Assembly: GCF_002196515.1 (NCBI RefSeq)
Contig: NZ_CP018835.1
Span: forward strand, 2,480,001 to 2,544,000
Direction: 5' to 3'
Length of the DNA stretch: 64,000 nucleotides
DNA from: Vibrio gazogenes
GTDB taxonomy: Bacteria > Pseudomonadota > Gammaproteobacteria > Enterobacterales > Vibrionaceae
How positions within the stretch are numbered: the first letter of the stretch is position 1; the number at the start of each line of letters is the position of its first letter. Below the pieces are notes generated by a model that saw only the letters and a program-made list of their open reading frames with translations, made no database searches and was not told the origin of the DNA. Position numbers and translations under genes: made by a program. Below are positions 22,422-33,177 of this stretch, in pieces.

Positions 22422-23729
22422 TTATTTCAGACCCGCATTGATAGCGAGAATATCTTGCTCGTTTAACGTTCCGACTGCCTGTTTTAACTGAAGTACATTC
22501 AGGATGTAGTCATAACGTGCATCCGAGAGATTTCTGTTGGCATCATAGAGGCGGCGGGTTGAATCCAAGACATCCACGATGGTCCGGGTTCCGACATCAA
22601 AACCGGCTTCAGTGGCCTGGAGTGCTGATTTTGCCGACACGACTGCTTGTTGATAAGCCCGGATAGCTTCGATAGAAGCATTGATGTTGTTATTGTATGC
22701 ACGAACGTTTTTCACGACGCTACGATAACTTGCTTCCAGATCTTCACTGGCTTGTGTTAAACCATACTCCGCCCGCTTGGTCTCCGCAGTAATTTTACCA
22801 CCGGTGTAAAGCGGAACCGAAAGGTTAACACCGACACTGACATTATTGATCGGATCGAAAGCGTTATAATTCGCGTTGGAATTCTCATATTCATGCTTGG
22901 TGCTATAACCGGCATCCAGACTTAGGTTCGGTAAGTGCCCTGAACTGGCTAAAGCAATTTTTTCACGCGCAATGTCTTGCGAGATTCTGGCCGTCAAAAG
23001 CGATAAATTCTTCTTCTGGGCTTCATTGACCAGCTCAGTCATCGTTTTGTCCATTCTACTGGCAGAGAAACGATCGGTATCCAATGAGCTGAGTTGGTGA
23101 TGTTCCTGACCGGTAATTTCCCGAATAGCTTCGTAACTGTTGGTCAGGCTATTTTCAGCTAAAACCTCATCAGCCAGTACACTATCGTATTGGGCTTGAG
23201 CATCGTGGACATCGGTAATCGCAGATAAACCGACTTCAAAACGTTGCTTGGTCTGTTCCAGTTGACGAGCGACCGCATTTTTTTCAGCACGCACAAAAGC
23301 AAGGTTATCTTTGGCTCTCAGCACTTCAAAGTAGGCTTGAGCAACACGTAAAATAAGATTTTGCTGTGTCTGTGCATATTGAGAATCGACTTGTCGTGCT
23401 GATTTCTCAGCAATTCCCAGATTCAGCCAGCTGTTTCTGTCATAAAGCGTCTGAGATAAAGTCACACCTGCAGACCACAGTTTGCTGTCTGCAACGTCTT
23501 TATTACTGCTGACGACGTTGTAACCTGTTGTCAGATTAATTTGTGGTAATAGTTCTCCCCGAGTTGACTTTATTGCTTCATAGGCTGAGTCTCGTTGTGC
23601 CGCAGCGCTAAGCAACTGGGGGTCATTTTGTTTGGCTTGGTCATAGATTTCCGCAAGGGTATCTGCCCAAACGATTGGGGACAGACTTCCCAGGGTGATA
23701 CTGACGCATAGTGGGAGCAGTTTTTTCAT
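22422..23729 (-). CDS. tolC: Outer membrane channel protein TolC
   Basis: Trimeric outer-membrane exit duct for drug efflux pumps and type I secretion. The 435 residues start with a signal peptide (MKKLLPLCVSITLGSLSPIVWA, cut before DTLAEIY). Two repeated OEP halves are rich in long coiled coils, with DPQLLSAAAQRDSAYEAIKS at the N-terminus and VSAKSALQATEAGFDVGTRT in the second repeat. AGGAAG sits just before the ATG. It is divergent from nudF, an arrangement shared with E. coli (tolC-nudF). The 233-base gap between them holds both promoters. Confidence 0.95.
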   Translation of the reverse strand: MKKLLPLCVSITLGSLSPIVWADTLAEIYDQAKQNDPQLLSAAAQRDSAYEAIKSTRGELLPQINLTTGYNVVSSNKDVADSKLWSAGVTLSQTLYDRNSWLNLGIAEKSARQVDSQYAQTQQNLILRVAQAYFEVLRAKDNLAFVRAEKNAVARQLEQTKQRFEVGLSAITDVHDAQAQYDSVLADEVLAENSLTNSYEAIREITGQEHHQLSSLDTDRFSASRMDKTMTELVNEAQKKNLSLLTARISQDIAREKIALASSGHLPNLSLDAGYSTKHEYENSNANYNAFDPINNVSVGVNLSVPLYTGGKITAETKRAEYGLTQASEDLEASYRSVVKNVRAYNNNINASIEAIRAYQQAVVSAKSALQATEAGFDVGTRTIVDVLDSTRRLYDANRNLSDARYDYILNVLQLKQAVGTLNEQDILAINAGLK

Positions 23730-23962
23730 TCTTCCTATTCCTGCAATATTGTCATGAGAGATTGCGCTCGATAGTTTAACTTAAATTTGCTAAGAAGTGC
23801 TCAGGGAGTTTGTCATTTTTCTGGTTAATTATCCATCTGTATAGTAAACAAATTACTTAATTTAACTATTTTAGTAATTTTTATATAAAAAGTTGAGCTG
23901 CATCCTTGGTGAGTAACCCCTTACATGGTTAAATTTAAAGATTCAAATGGAGAATAGAAAGA

Positions 23963-24592
23963 ATGCGATCATCACGAAAAGAGCCGACACAATTTTCTAC
24001 TCAAGATTTGCAGGTTGTCAAAAAAGAGACACTTTTTAACGGCTTCTTCAAAATGGTAAAGTATTATTTCAAATATAGACAGTTTGAAGGTGGCTGGAGC
24101 CGGGTTGTTGAACGGGAAATGTTTGTGCGGGGGCGTGCTGCCGCAGTGCTTCCTTATGATCCGGTGCTTGATCAAGTTGTCTTAATTGAGCAAATCCGTG
24201 TTGGCGCACTTGAAAACCAGCATCCATGGCAGTTTGAAGTGGTTGCCGGGATTGTCGAAGACGGTGAATCTTCGGAAGATGTGGTTCGCCGCGAAGCTGT
24301 TGAAGAAGCTGGCCTCAACCTCGAACAGGTTGTTCCGGTGACGTCATACTATCCTTCATCTGGTGGATGCAATGAAATGATTGACGTCTATGTTGGTGAA
24401 GTCGACGCCTCTAAAGCGCATGGGATTCATGGGCTGGACGGGGAGGATGAGGATATTCGTGTTCATGTGTTGAGCCGGGAAGAGGCTTATCACTGGGTGA
24501 AAACGGGTAAGATTGAAAATGGCGCCTCCATTATCGCGTTACAATGGTTGGCATTAAATTGGGAAGAACTGAAGACACAATGGCAGAAGTAG
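23963..24592 (+). CDS. nudF: ADP-ribose pyrophosphatase
   Basis: Nudix hydrolase that splits ADP-ribose to AMP and ribose 5-phosphate. The Nudix box GIVEDGESSEDVVRREAVEE continuing AGL fits GX5EX7REUXEEXGU exactly. The 209 residues match E. coli NudF. A GGAG site lies upstream of the ATG. It leads the nudF-DUF1249-cpdA-yqiA-parE-parC group; the next gene overlaps its 3' end. Confidence 0.94.
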   Translation: MRSSRKEPTQFSTQDLQVVKKETLFNGFFKMVKYYFKYRQFEGGWSRVVEREMFVRGRAAAVLPYDPVLDQVVLIEQIRVGALENQHPWQFEVVAGIVEDGESSEDVVRREAVEEAGLNLEQVVPVTSYYPSSGGCNEMIDVYVGEVDASKAHGIHGLDGEDEDIRVHVLSREEAYHWVKTGKIENGASIIALQWLALNWEELKTQWQK

Positions 24593-25038
24593 CAATGAAA
24601 AAGCCGTATCATGTTGACTTGCCGGAATTGATGCGGGTTTATGAAACAAACTATGCGAAACTGAATGCGTTGTTGCCATCAATGCACAGCGCTGAGGATG
24701 TGCGTTGTTACCAAGCCTTGCGGATGAATTATCAACTCGAAGTGATGGAAGTGACCAAATATACAACATTGGTCAAGATATGTCAGAGTGATGATGTCGC
24801 TGTCTTTCCTCTACCGACCATGTCCGTCAGGTTATATCATGATGCGCGAGTTGCTGAAGTATGCAGTGCTGAACAGATACACCGATTAAAGCCTCGTTAC
24901 GATTATCCGAACGATAGCATGGTACAAAAAGATGAAAAGGCTCAGACCAACCGTTTTTTGGGGGATTGGCTGACCTTTTGTTTAAAGCATGGTATTACTC
25001 GTGCACCGATTAATATCCGAGATCGATCATCTTCATAA
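24580..25038 (+). CDS. yqiB: DUF1249 family protein (YqiB-like)
   Basis: Small conserved cytoplasmic protein of unknown function, always found between nudF and cpdA in enterics and vibrios. The conserved N-terminus DLPELMRVYETNYAKLNALLP and the motif YQLEVMEVTKYTTLV identify the DUF1249 family. The start is uncertain: ATG 24580 overlaps the nudF end by 13 bases, and ATG 24595 would give MKKPYHVDLPE, closer to E. coli YqiB. Neither has a strong ribosome site, so translational coupling to nudF is likely. Confidence 0.85.
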   Translation: MAEVAMKKPYHVDLPELMRVYETNYAKLNALLPSMHSAEDVRCYQALRMNYQLEVMEVTKYTTLVKICQSDDVAVFPLPTMSVRLYHDARVAEVCSAEQIHRLKPRYDYPNDSMVQKDEKAQTNRFLGDWLTFCLKHGITRAPINIRDRSSS

Positions 25039-25050
25039 GGTTAAGTAGAT

Positions 25051-25872
25051 TTGGACGTATCGTTTTACACCGAACATCTTGATAGTATAAAACTGCTTCA
25101 GATGACCGATACTCATTTGTTTGCTTCTGATGAGGGCAGTCTGCTCAGCGTCAATACGGCAAATAGTTTTAAAGCGGTCATACAAGAAGTTATCGCAAGG
25201 AATGTTGATTATCAGCTCATTCTGGCGACAGGTGATATCTCTCAGGATCACTCAGAAGCGTCTTACCAGCTGTTTGTCGACAGCATTGAGCCGTTACAGA
25301 AGCCTTGTCTGTGCCTGCCGGGAAATCATGATGAGCAGACCGCAATGAAAACCGTTCTGGCGAATTCTCAAATTATCCAGCCGAGGCATGTGACGTTGGG
25401 GCCCCACTGGCAGATGATCTTGCTCGATTCTCAGGTTTCCGGAGTGCCTTATGGGTACATCAGTCCTGAGCAGCTTCAACAGATGGATGACATGTTACGT
25501 GAGACGCAAGCAAGACATACGCTTATCTTACTCCACCATCACCCGCTGTTAGTCGGCAGTCGCTGGTTGGATCAGCATACGTTGAAAAACAGTGATTCAT
25601 TCTGGGAGGTTGTGCTGAAATACCCTCACGTTAAAGGTGTAGTATGTGGTCATGTCCATCAGGTGATGGAACGTGATTATCATGGGATTCAGGTGATGTC
25701 TACGCCCTCAACTTGTGTTCAGTTTAAACCGCATTCTAATGAATTTGCGCTGGATCTGGTCTCTCCCGGCTGGCGTGAATTAGAACTCCATCCTGACGGA
25801 CAACTGACGACACAGGTTGGTCGTGTGAAGCAAGGTCTTTTCTTACCTGATTTCTCAGCAAACGGATACTGA
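25051..25872 (+). CDS. cpdA: 3',5'-cyclic-AMP phosphodiesterase CpdA
   Basis: Metallophosphoesterase that degrades cAMP. The five metal-binding motifs are visible: QMTDTHLF, LATGDISQD, LPGNHDE, LLHHHPLL and VCGHVHQ. The C-terminal stretch STPSTCVQFKPHSNEFALD and the ending NGY match enteric CpdA closely. The only sensible start is a TTG at 25051 (273 residues, E. coli 275), 12 bases after the previous stop with AAGG upstream. The TTG start may keep expression low. Confidence 0.93.
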   Translation: MDVSFYTEHLDSIKLLQMTDTHLFASDEGSLLSVNTANSFKAVIQEVIARNVDYQLILATGDISQDHSEASYQLFVDSIEPLQKPCLCLPGNHDEQTAMKTVLANSQIIQPRHVTLGPHWQMILLDSQVSGVPYGYISPEQLQQMDDMLRETQARHTLILLHHHPLLVGSRWLDQHTLKNSDSFWEVVLKYPHVKGVVCGHVHQVMERDYHGIQVMSTPSTCVQFKPHSNEFALDLVSPGWRELELHPDGQLTTQVGRVKQGLFLPDFSANGY

Positions 25873-25913
25873 TAACAGCGAATGACCTGTGTGAACAGAA
25901 GATGAGGCAATCC

Positions 25914-26498
25914 ATGCGTAAACCTTCTCTATTGATCTATATTCACGGTTTTAACAGTTCTCCTTTATCTCATAAAGCGATGATTATGCAGCAATACTGT
26001 CGTGATTATCGTCCTGACATGAGAGTGATCGTGCCTCAGCTTCCTTGTTTTCCTGAAGCCGCTGCCCAGATGCTTGCCGAACTGATTCGAGAGAAACAGC
26101 AAGCGTATCGCATTGGTTTGGTGGGCAGTTCGCTCGGGGGATATTTGTCTGTCTGGTTGAATTCACAGTTTCATCTCAAAGCTGTGGTTATCAATCCAGC
26201 CGTTCGCCCTTACGAATTGTTACAAGACTATCTTGGCGAACAAGTGAATCCATACACCCATGAAAAGTATACGCTAGAGGCTTGTCATATTGAGGAGCTT
26301 AAAGCACTGGATATTGAGGTTCTGCCTGACCCAAACCAGTTTTGGCTGTTACAACAAATGGGTGATGAAGTGCTTGATTATCGTCAGGCTGTTGAAAAAT
26401 TCCGCGATGCCCGACAAATCGTAGAACAGGGCGGCGATCACAGTTTTGTTGGCTTTGAACGCTACGCAGCTGCTATTCTTGAATTTCTGGAACTTTGA
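25914..26498 (+). CDS. yqiA: YqiA-family alpha/beta-hydrolase esterase
   Basis: Small cytoplasmic esterase of the UPF0227 family. The oxyanion motif YIHGFNSSPLS opens the protein, the nucleophile elbow is VGSSLGGYLSVWL, and QGGDHSFVGFE carries the catalytic His. I chose ATG 25914, which has GAGG at proper spacing and gives 194 residues (E. coli 193); an ATG at 25902 is also in frame. The physiological substrate is unknown. It lies between cpdA and parE as in E. coli. Confidence 0.9.
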   Translation: MRKPSLLIYIHGFNSSPLSHKAMIMQQYCRDYRPDMRVIVPQLPCFPEAAAQMLAELIREKQQAYRIGLVGSSLGGYLSVWLNSQFHLKAVVINPAVRPYELLQDYLGEQVNPYTHEKYTLEACHIEELKALDIEVLPDPNQFWLLQQMGDEVLDYRQAVEKFRDARQIVEQGGDHSFVGFERYAAAILEFLEL

Positions 26499-26743
26499 CA
26501 TGCATTGAGAAAAGTGTCAGAAACTAAGGCCGAAGCCAGACTGAGGCTTGACAGAAAGCCTTCTCTTCCAGACTATACCTCAAACATCGTTGGGAAAGGG
26601 GCAGATTGAAGTTCCTATCATTTCCCACGTATGATGAGTTCCATACAAATAAACTTTTTTCAGTGACAACTGTAAATAGTCTCGAAATGTTTGCAGATTG
26701 AGCGCAAAGTTAGAATCATTGATTGATATAAGCATCCCGAAAT

Positions 26744-28624
26744 ATGACTGAACAATATAATGCTGGTGCCATCGAAGTATTGAATGGTTTAGAGCCAGTA
26801 CGTCGCAGACCTGGGATGTATACCGATACCGCACGTCCGAACCATTTAGGTCAGGAGGTCATTGATAATAGTGTTGATGAAGCGTTAGCCGGTTATGCAT
26901 CGAAGGTACAAGTTATTCTTCATTCTGACCAATCTCTGGAAGTGTTCGATAATGGGCGAGGTATGCCCGTTGATATTCACCCAGAAGAGAAAGTCTCAGG
27001 CGTTGAGCTAATCATGTGTAAGCTTCACGCCGGAGGAAAATTTTCCAATAAAAATTATCAGTTCTCCGGTGGCTTACACGGGGTGGGGATTTCGGTTGTT
27101 AATGCCCTGTCCAAACGTGTCGAAGTAACCGTCCGGCGTGACGGACAAGTTTATGAGATTGCGTTTGAGCATGGTGATAAAGTCTCTGATTTGACGGTGA
27201 CTGGCACCTGTGGTCGTAGAAATACAGGAACCAGCGTTCACTTCTGGCCGGATAGTACCTACTTTGATTCCGGTAATTTTTCAGTTACTCGACTGATTAA
27301 TAACCTGCGTGCCAAGGCGGTATTATGTCCCGGTCTTGAAATCACCTTCGAAGATAAAGTGAATGGCAATGACTACCGCTGGTTCTACGAAGATGGTCTG
27401 AAAGATTATCTGGCGGAAGGTGTGAAAGGGTATACGCTGTTGCCCGAAGAACCTTTTACCGGTGAGTTTAAAGCAGAAATTGAAGCGGCGACTTGGGCTG
27501 TCATTTGGCAACCTGAGGGTGGTGATATGATCACCGAAAGTTACGTTAACTTGATTCCGACCGCGCTCGGCGGGACACATGTCAACGGATTGCGTCAGGG
27601 ATTACTCGATGCCATGCGTGAGTTTTGTGAATTCCGTAACTTATTACCGCGTGGCGTCAAGCTCACCGGTGAAGACGTTTTTGAGCGTTGTTCCTATGTG
27701 TTGTCTGTCAAAATGCAAGATCCGCAGTTTGCCGGTCAAACCAAAGAGCGTTTATCATCGCGTCAAACCGCAGCATTTGTTTCCGGCGTCGTCAAAGATG
27801 CATTCAGTTTATGGCTGAATGAAAAACCCCAACTGGCGGAGCAATTGGCAGAGGTTTGTATTGCCAATGCCCATCGCCGGATGCGAGCCAGTAAAAAAGT
27901 TGTCCGTAAAAAAATAGCTTCGGGGCCAGCGCTGCCGGGGAAACTGACGGACTGTACGGTACAAGACCTGAGTCGTACCGAACTGTTTTTAGTGGAAGGG
28001 GATTCTGCCGGAGGGAGCGCGAAACAGGCCAGAGACCGTGAGTTTCAGGCCGTGATGCCACTGCGGGGGAAAATTCTTAACACGTGGGAAGTGTCAGCCG
28101 ATCAGGTTCTGGCTTCACAGGAAGTGCACGATATTTCTGTGGCTTTGGGGATTGATCCTGACAGCGATGACCTAGACAGCCTGCGTTACGGTAAAGTCTG
28201 TATTCTCGCGGATGCGGATTCGGATGGATTGCATATTGCGACCCTACTGTGTGCGCTATTCACGCGCCATTTCCCGGCATTGGTCCGTGCCGGACATGTC
28301 TATGTCGCGATGCCTCCGCTTTACCGAATCGATTGCGGGAAAGAGGTCTACTATGCATTGGATGATCAGGAAAAAGATGGCGTACTCGAACGCCTAAGTC
28401 AGAAGAAAGCCAAAATCAACGTGCAGCGTTTTAAAGGACTGGGGGAGATGAATCCACTTCAGTTACGTGAAACAACCATGGATCCCAATACGCGCCGTCT
28501 TGTCCAACTCACGATCGACGATGTTGAAGCGACTGATGAGATGATGGATATGCTCCTCGGTAAGAAAAGAGCTGACGACAGACGGTCTTGGTTGCAACAC
28601 AACGGTGACTTGGCAGAGGTATAA
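26744..28624 (+). CDS. parE: DNA topoisomerase IV subunit B
   Basis: ATPase subunit of topoisomerase IV, which unlinks daughter chromosomes. The GHKL motifs [12 protein letters not shown] and [16 protein letters not shown], the TOPRIM motifs [16 protein letters not shown] and PLRGKILN, and [13 protein letters not shown] are present. The 626 residues lack the roughly 170-residue insert of gammaproteobacterial GyrB, which identifies ParE. The stop is two bases before parC, so the subunits are co-translated. The 245-base upstream gap contains a weak hairpin (AGGCTT/AAGCCT at 26544-26561) that may end the yqiA transcript. Confidence 0.96.
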   Translation: MTEQYNAGAIEVLNGLEPVRRRPGMYTDTARPNHLGQEVIDNSVDEALAGYASKVQVILHSDQSLEVFDNGRGMPVDIHPEEKVSGVELIMCKLHAGGKFSNKNYQFSGGLHGVGISVVNALSKRVEVTVRRDGQVYEIAFEHGDKVSDLTVTGTCGRRNTGTSVHFWPDSTYFDSGNFSVTRLINNLRAKAVLCPGLEITFEDKVNGNDYRWFYEDGLKDYLAEGVKGYTLLPEEPFTGEFKAEIEAATWAVIWQPEGGDMITESYVNLIPTALGGTHVNGLRQGLLDAMREFCEFRNLLPRGVKLTGEDVFERCSYVLSVKMQDPQFAGQTKERLSSRQTAAFVSGVVKDAFSLWLNEKPQLAEQLAEVCIANAHRRMRASKKVVRKKIASGPALPGKLTDCTVQDLSRTELFLVEGDSAGGSAKQARDREFQAVMPLRGKILNTWEVSADQVLASQEVHDISVALGIDPDSDDLDSLRYGKVCILADADSDGLHIATLLCALFTRHFPALVRAGHVYVAMPPLYRIDCGKEVYYALDDQEKDGVLERLSQKKAKINVQRFKGLGEMNPLQLRETTMDPNTRRLVQLTIDDVEATDEMMDMLLGKKRADDRRSWLQHNGDLAEV

Positions 28625-28626
28625 AC

Positions 28627-30918
28627 ATGGCAACAGAAATCAGTTTTGACGGAGTAGAACAGCTGCCGTTACGTAAATTTACGGAAGACGCATACCTGAA
28701 CTACTCGATGTACGTCATTATGGACCGTGCACTGCCTTACATTGGTGACGGTCTGAAACCCGTTCAGCGCCGTATTATTTATGCAATGTCGGAGCTTGGG
28801 TTATCGGCTTCGGCCAAATATAAAAAGTCGGCTCGGACCGTCGGTGACGTGCTGGGTAAATATCATCCCCATGGGGATTCGGCCTGTTATGAAGCCATGG
28901 TTCTGATGGCTCAGCCTTTCTCTTACCGTCATCCGCTGGTGGATGGTCAAGGGAACTGGGGGGCACCGGATGATCCGAAATCGTTTGCTGCGATGCGTTA
29001 TACCGAAGCCAAACTGTCCCGTTTTTCGGAAGTGCTATTGAGCGAGCTTGGACAAGGTACGGTTGAATGGCAGCCAAACTTTGATGGCACTATGAATGAG
29101 CCACAAATGCTGCCGGCACGTTTACCACATATCTTACTCAATGGCGTGACAGGGATTGCCGTGGGGATGGCGACAGACATCCCGCCACATAATGTTCGGG
29201 AAATCGCCGATGCTGTGATTCATCTCATTGATAAACCTCAGGCTGGTCTAGATGAGATCATGGGTTATGTTCAGGGGCCAGATTACCCGACGGAAGCGGA
29301 AATTGTCTCTGCTCGTACCGATATTGAAAAAATATATCGAACGGGTCGCGGTAGTATCAAAATGCGGGCGCTTTGGCATAAAGAGGGGGGGGATATTGTT
29401 ATCACCGCTCTGCCTCATCAGGTTTCCGGCGCGAAACTGTTAGAGCAAATTGCCAGCCAGATGCGCGCGAAGAAATTACCGATGGTCGAAGATCTGCGTG
29501 ATGAGTCTGATCATGAAAATCCGACGCGCATCGTGATTGTACCGAGTAAGAAAAAAATCGATTGTGACGTCTTGATGAACCATCTGTTCGTTTCGACTGA
29601 TTTGGAAAAAAGCTTCCGTGTGAACCTGAATATGATCGGTCTGGATAATCGTCCTCAGGTGAAAGGTTTAGTGGAAATCTTGTCCGAATGGCTTGAGTTC
29701 CGCCGCAATACGGTCAAACGTCGCTTGCAGTACCGACTGGATAAAGTTCTGGCAAGATTACACATTCTTGAAGGTTTGCTGGTCGCCTACCTGAATCTTG
29801 ATGAAGTCATCGAGATTATCCGCAACGAAGATGAGCCGAAAGCAGTTCTCATGGCTCGGTTCGGGATTTCAGAAATTCAGGCGGATGCGATTTTAGATAC
29901 GCGCTTACGTCATTTAGCGAAACTGGAAGAATTCAAAATCCGCGCTGAGCAAGATGAGCTGGAAAAAGAGCGGGATAAATTAGAGCAGCTACTTGGTTCA
30001 GAGCGTCGTTTGAATACGCTGCTGAAAAAAGAGTTGAAAGCCGATGCCGAGAAATATGGCGATGATCGTCGTTCGCCATTGGTTGAAAGAGCTGAAGCAA
30101 GAGCATTGACAGAAAGAGAACTGGTCCCGAGTGAGCCGATCACGGTGATCTTGTCGGATAAAGGCTGGATTCGCCACGCCAAAGGCCATGACATCGATTG
30201 CCAGGGCCTGAATTATAAATCGGGTGATCAATACTTGGCTCATGCTTGTGGGAAAAGCAATCAGCAGGCGGTGTTCTTTGGCAGTGACGGGCGCAGTTAT
30301 TCACTCGAAGCGCACACCTTGCCATCCGCGCGTTCTCAGGGGGAGCCGATTACTGGTCGTTTGAATATCGCTGAAGGTACGCAAGTCCGTCAGGTGGTCA
30401 TGGGAGAAGATGATCAACTGTGGCTGGTGGGGTCAGATGCCGGCTATGGCTTTGTGTGTAAAGGGAGTGATTTTCTCTCCAAGAACCGCAGCGGTAAAGC
30501 GTTGGTGAATTTGCCGGATAACGCACTGATCATGACGCCACAACCGTTGAACCATTTAGAATCGGATGAAATTCTGGCGATCACCAATCAAGGTCGCATG
30601 TTGTTATTCCCGATAAAAGATTTGCCGCAATTGGGTAAAGGTAAAGGTAACAAGATCATTAATATTCCTTCGGCGAAAGCCAAAGAAAGAGAAGAATTTG
30701 TTTCTCATCTGATGGTTCTGCCGCAAGGGGCTGCAATGACGATCTATGCCGGTAAGCGTAAGCTCGGGCTGAAGCATGACGATCTGGACAACTTCCGTGG
30801 TGAACGAGGCCGGAGAGGTTCTCTGCTGCCACGCGGTCTGCAACGAGTGACCCGCATTGATATCGAAGACGTCGTAGCTGAGGACGATGGGCAAACATCT
30901 GGCAATGATAATGCTTGA
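28627..30918 (+). CDS. parC: DNA topoisomerase IV subunit A
   Basis: Cleavage-religation subunit of topoisomerase IV. The 763 residues include the N-terminal winged-helix domain with [15 protein letters not shown] and the catalytic Tyr125 in [11 protein letters not shown], a coiled-coil gate, and a C-terminal beta-pinwheel. The quinolone-resistance positions Ser85 and Glu89 (equal to E. coli Ser80 and Glu84) are the wild-type residues. It ends at a strong terminator shared with the convergent hvf cluster. Confidence 0.96.
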   Translation: MATEISFDGVEQLPLRKFTEDAYLNYSMYVIMDRALPYIGDGLKPVQRRIIYAMSELGLSASAKYKKSARTVGDVLGKYHPHGDSACYEAMVLMAQPFSYRHPLVDGQGNWGAPDDPKSFAAMRYTEAKLSRFSEVLLSELGQGTVEWQPNFDGTMNEPQMLPARLPHILLNGVTGIAVGMATDIPPHNVREIADAVIHLIDKPQAGLDEIMGYVQGPDYPTEAEIVSARTDIEKIYRTGRGSIKMRALWHKEGGDIVITALPHQVSGAKLLEQIASQMRAKKLPMVEDLRDESDHENPTRIVIVPSKKKIDCDVLMNHLFVSTDLEKSFRVNLNMIGLDNRPQVKGLVEILSEWLEFRRNTVKRRLQYRLDKVLARLHILEGLLVAYLNLDEVIEIIRNEDEPKAVLMARFGISEIQADAILDTRLRHLAKLEEFKIRAEQDELEKERDKLEQLLGSERRLNTLLKKELKADAEKYGDDRRSPLVERAEARALTERELVPSEPITVILSDKGWIRHAKGHDIDCQGLNYKSGDQYLAHACGKSNQQAVFFGSDGRSYSLEAHTLPSARSQGEPITGRLNIAEGTQVRQVVMGEDDQLWLVGSDAGYGFVCKGSDFLSKNRSGKALVNLPDNALIMTPQPLNHLESDEILAITNQGRMLLFPIKDLPQLGKGKGNKIINIPSAKAKEREEFVSHLMVLPQGAAMTIYAGKRKLGLKHDDLDNFRGERGRRGSLLPRGLQRVTRIDIEDVVAEDDGQTSGNDNA

Positions 30919-30945
30919 TTGAATCAATCGACTTTACTGACATGT

Positions 30946-30982
30946 AAAAAAAACCGGGCAATGAATCTTGCCCGGTTTTTTT
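30946..30982 (+). terminator. Bidirectional terminator between parC and hvfX
   Basis: A-run, stem CCGGGCAA (30954-30961), loop TGAATC, stem TTGCCCGG (30968-30975), then a T-run to 30982. It closes both parC and, on the minus strand, the accessory cluster. Confidence 0.88.
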
Positions 30983-31006
30983 ATCGATCAATTTTTACTG
31001 ATGAAC

Positions 31007-31483
31007 CTAATCATGGCGGCGGCGAAAGCGCAGCAAAGAATCTAATGAGATTGCCCCGGCACCCTGATACATAATCCAGGCACTCAGCGCCAGCCAGGTT
31101 GCATGTGTCGGATAAGCATCCGGATAAACAAAAAGCTGAATCACCAGCGTCATCACAAAAATACCCAGTGCGGCAAAGCGAGTCATCAATCCGGTGAGTA
31201 GTAATATGGCCAGTAGATGTTCGGCAATGGTGGCCAGATAAGCGGCCCACATATAAGGAATGATCGGCAGGTTGTATTCATATTCGAATAGGGTAAATGT
31301 GCTGTCCTTGATCGTCGGCCAACCCAGATGAATTGGGCCGGATATCAAATTGAACGCGAAGCCTTCAATTTTGGTTTGTCCGGATAGCCAGAAAATTGCA
31401 GCAAGACCGAAACGACTCAGCAATAAAATGATCGACGCTGTCCACGGAGAGGCCGAGATTTTCTTCAGCAATGGCAGTGACAT
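31007..31483 (-). CDS. hvfX: DoxX-family membrane protein, last gene of the bufferin/hvf-type cluster
   Basis: A 158-residue inner-membrane protein with four predicted helices (for example SRFGLAAIFWLSGQTKIEGF and ALGIFVMTLVIQLFVY), recognisable as DoxX/DoxD family. In DUF2282-DUF692-DUF2063 clusters a DoxX protein is a regular partner (HvfX/BufD-like), where a redox or respiratory role is suspected but not proved. The gene starts 11 bases after hvfC on the same strand, and its 3' end meets the shared terminator, so it ends the operon. The symbol is by analogy with Haemophilus. Confidence 0.82.
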   Translation of the reverse strand: MSLPLLKKISASPWTASIILLLSRFGLAAIFWLSGQTKIEGFAFNLISGPIHLGWPTIKDSTFTLFEYEYNLPIIPYMWAAYLATIAEHLLAILLLTGLMTRFAALGIFVMTLVIQLFVYPDAYPTHATWLALSAWIMYQGAGAISLDSLLRFRRRHD

Positions 31484-31493
31484 AAACAGGCTC

Positions 31494-32243
31494 CTATTGT
31501 GGCAAAATCGCGCGAATAATGGGTTTTTGTAAGAGTGTTGAAAATAACGCTGGGAAGTGAGCAGGTGCGATGGCCTGACTCGCTTGCGCTAGCGTGACAC
31601 CTTGCTGTAACTGCTGAAGTAAATGGAATTCATCCGCAGAAAGCTTATAGAACACCCCATAGTGCTCTCTTTTAGTGAGTAGTAGGTACTCACTTTTATC
31701 CCATTGAATATCCGAAAGTATGAGCCCTGAATCTGGCTGGTGGGCCTGATAAATTAACCCGACCGCATAAGATGTTTGCCATAACAGACAGGGCTCGGTG
31801 AGTTGCCAGATTGATTGCGTCGGATCGGCGCATTCTGCCAGATGGTTTTGAATGTCAGTGATGGAGAGCACCGGGCTATCCGCTGAGTGGGTCAATTGCA
31901 GTAATTGATATTCCAACTTGGCTAATTCACTGAAATAAGGCAATGATGAAAGCTGCGGGATGGTGCTGGAAAATTCAGCAAAATGTTCACCATATTCGCT
32001 TAAAACGGGCGATGCTGGCGGATAATGTTGAATAAAATGACCTGCCAGTATTCGAAAAAAATCGTCACCGACAAGCTGCTGGCACACTGGGTAGATCTCT
32101 TCCAGCGCTTCAGTCAGTGAATGATAGACATTATTGCGGTAAACAGCGAAGCGAGCTTGCTTTTCCGCAATTGAAATGGCGTCGATTTGTGGCAACACTT
32201 CGTCGTTTTGCATCAGGATCGACTGGCTAAATTGCTGTTGCAT
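31494..32243 (-). CDS. hvfC: DUF2063 putative DNA-binding-domain protein, MNIO partner
   Basis: A 249-residue cytoplasmic protein. The N-terminal DUF2063 part shows RFAVYRNNVYHSLTEALEEI and YPVCQQLVGDDFF, the signature of the family often labelled DNA-binding domain-containing. In RiPP clusters this protein partners the DUF692 oxidase and is thought to recognise the precursor peptide; DNA binding has little support. Its start overlaps the end of the DUF692 gene by 17 bases, implying coupled translation and a stable complex. The C-terminal half is poorly conserved. Confidence 0.83.
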   Translation of the reverse strand: MQQQFSQSILMQNDEVLPQIDAISIAEKQARFAVYRNNVYHSLTEALEEIYPVCQQLVGDDFFRILAGHFIQHYPPASPVLSEYGEHFAEFSSTIPQLSSLPYFSELAKLEYQLLQLTHSADSPVLSITDIQNHLAECADPTQSIWQLTEPCLLWQTSYAVGLIYQAHQPDSGLILSDIQWDKSEYLLLTKREHYGVFYKLSADEFHLLQQLQQGVTLAQASQAIAPAHFPALFSTLLQKPIIRAILPQ

Positions 32244-33177
32244 GGTCTGCCCCTGACTCTGGTTGGCCTGAATTTGATTGGCTTAACTTGGATTGAAAAG
32301 CACCGTGAATATGAGTTCGGATCTGATCTGCCATAGTGGCCTGTTGTTGAAGCACTCCGAATTCCGGCAGTTGTCCGTCCCATTCAATTAACGTGGGCTT
32401 ATCTCCCCACTGCTGTAAGGTATATTGATATAGCTGCCAAACATCGTCAGTGACTTCTCGATCATGACTGTCGATTCTCAGTGGAACCACCTCATTCTGG
32501 TCAATGGCATATCCCGCCAGATGAATTTGTCGCACAGCCTGACCGGGAAATTGATCGATATATTGGTAAGGATTCTGCTGATGATTAAAACAGGAGACGG
32601 CAACATTATTAACGTCGAGTAACAACTGGCAACCGGTCCGTTCGATGATCGTCGAGATAAATTCCAGCTCACTCATCGTGGTTGTTTTAAAACGCAGATA
32701 AGTGGATGGATTCTCAAGCAGCATCGGGCGTTTCAGTTGCTCCTGAACCTGATCAATGTGCGCACAAACTTGTCGGAGTGTTTCTTCCGTGTAAGGCAGT
32801 GGCAGCAAGTCGTTGAAAAAATGATTGCAATGGCTGGACCAAGCTAAATGCTCAGAGAAGACCAGCGGTTCGATCCATTCCACCAGTTGAGCGACCTTCT
32901 TCAGGTGTTCTCGGTTTAATGGTGACTCGCCTCCGATCGACAGGCCAACCCCGTGAACGGTGAGCGGATAATGTTCCCGAATCTTTTCCAGATAGTAGCG
33001 GTTAGGCCCTCCGGCGGAGAGATAGTTTTCAGCGTGGACTTCAAAAAAACCGACTGACGGTTTTTGTGTCAAAATTGTCTGATAGTGACAGGGTTTTAAG
33101 CTCACCCCACTCAGGCGAGGAAAGCCCGAAGACGTTTGCACGTCTTCGGTAGATTGGGTTAGATGAGATTGAATCAT
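32227..33177 (-). CDS. hvfB: DUF692 multinuclear non-haem iron oxidase (RiPP-modifying enzyme)
   Basis: MNIO-family enzyme, a TIM-barrel that uses two or three iron ions and oxygen to modify cysteines of a RiPP precursor. The 316 residues contain the expected ligand-rich motifs in order: FFEVHAENYL (46-48), VHGVGLSIGG (His75), SEHLAWSSH (109-110), LLENPSTYLRF (155), LLDVNNVAVS (188), IHLAGY (219), IDSHDREV (236-238) and LIEWDGQLPE. The family converts cysteines to oxazolone/thioamide or thiooxazole groups; the product here is inferred. A run of seven G on the coding strand lies just before the start codon in place of a normal ribosome site. Confidence 0.9.
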   Translation of the reverse strand: MIQSHLTQSTEDVQTSSGFPRLSGVSLKPCHYQTILTQKPSVGFFEVHAENYLSAGGPNRYYLEKIREHYPLTVHGVGLSIGGESPLNREHLKKVAQLVEWIEPLVFSEHLAWSSHCNHFFNDLLPLPYTEETLRQVCAHIDQVQEQLKRPMLLENPSTYLRFKTTTMSELEFISTIIERTGCQLLLDVNNVAVSCFNHQQNPYQYIDQFPGQAVRQIHLAGYAIDQNEVVPLRIDSHDREVTDDVWQLYQYTLQQWGDKPTLIEWDGQLPEFGVLQQQATMADQIRTHIHGAFQSKLSQSNSGQPESGADHATAI

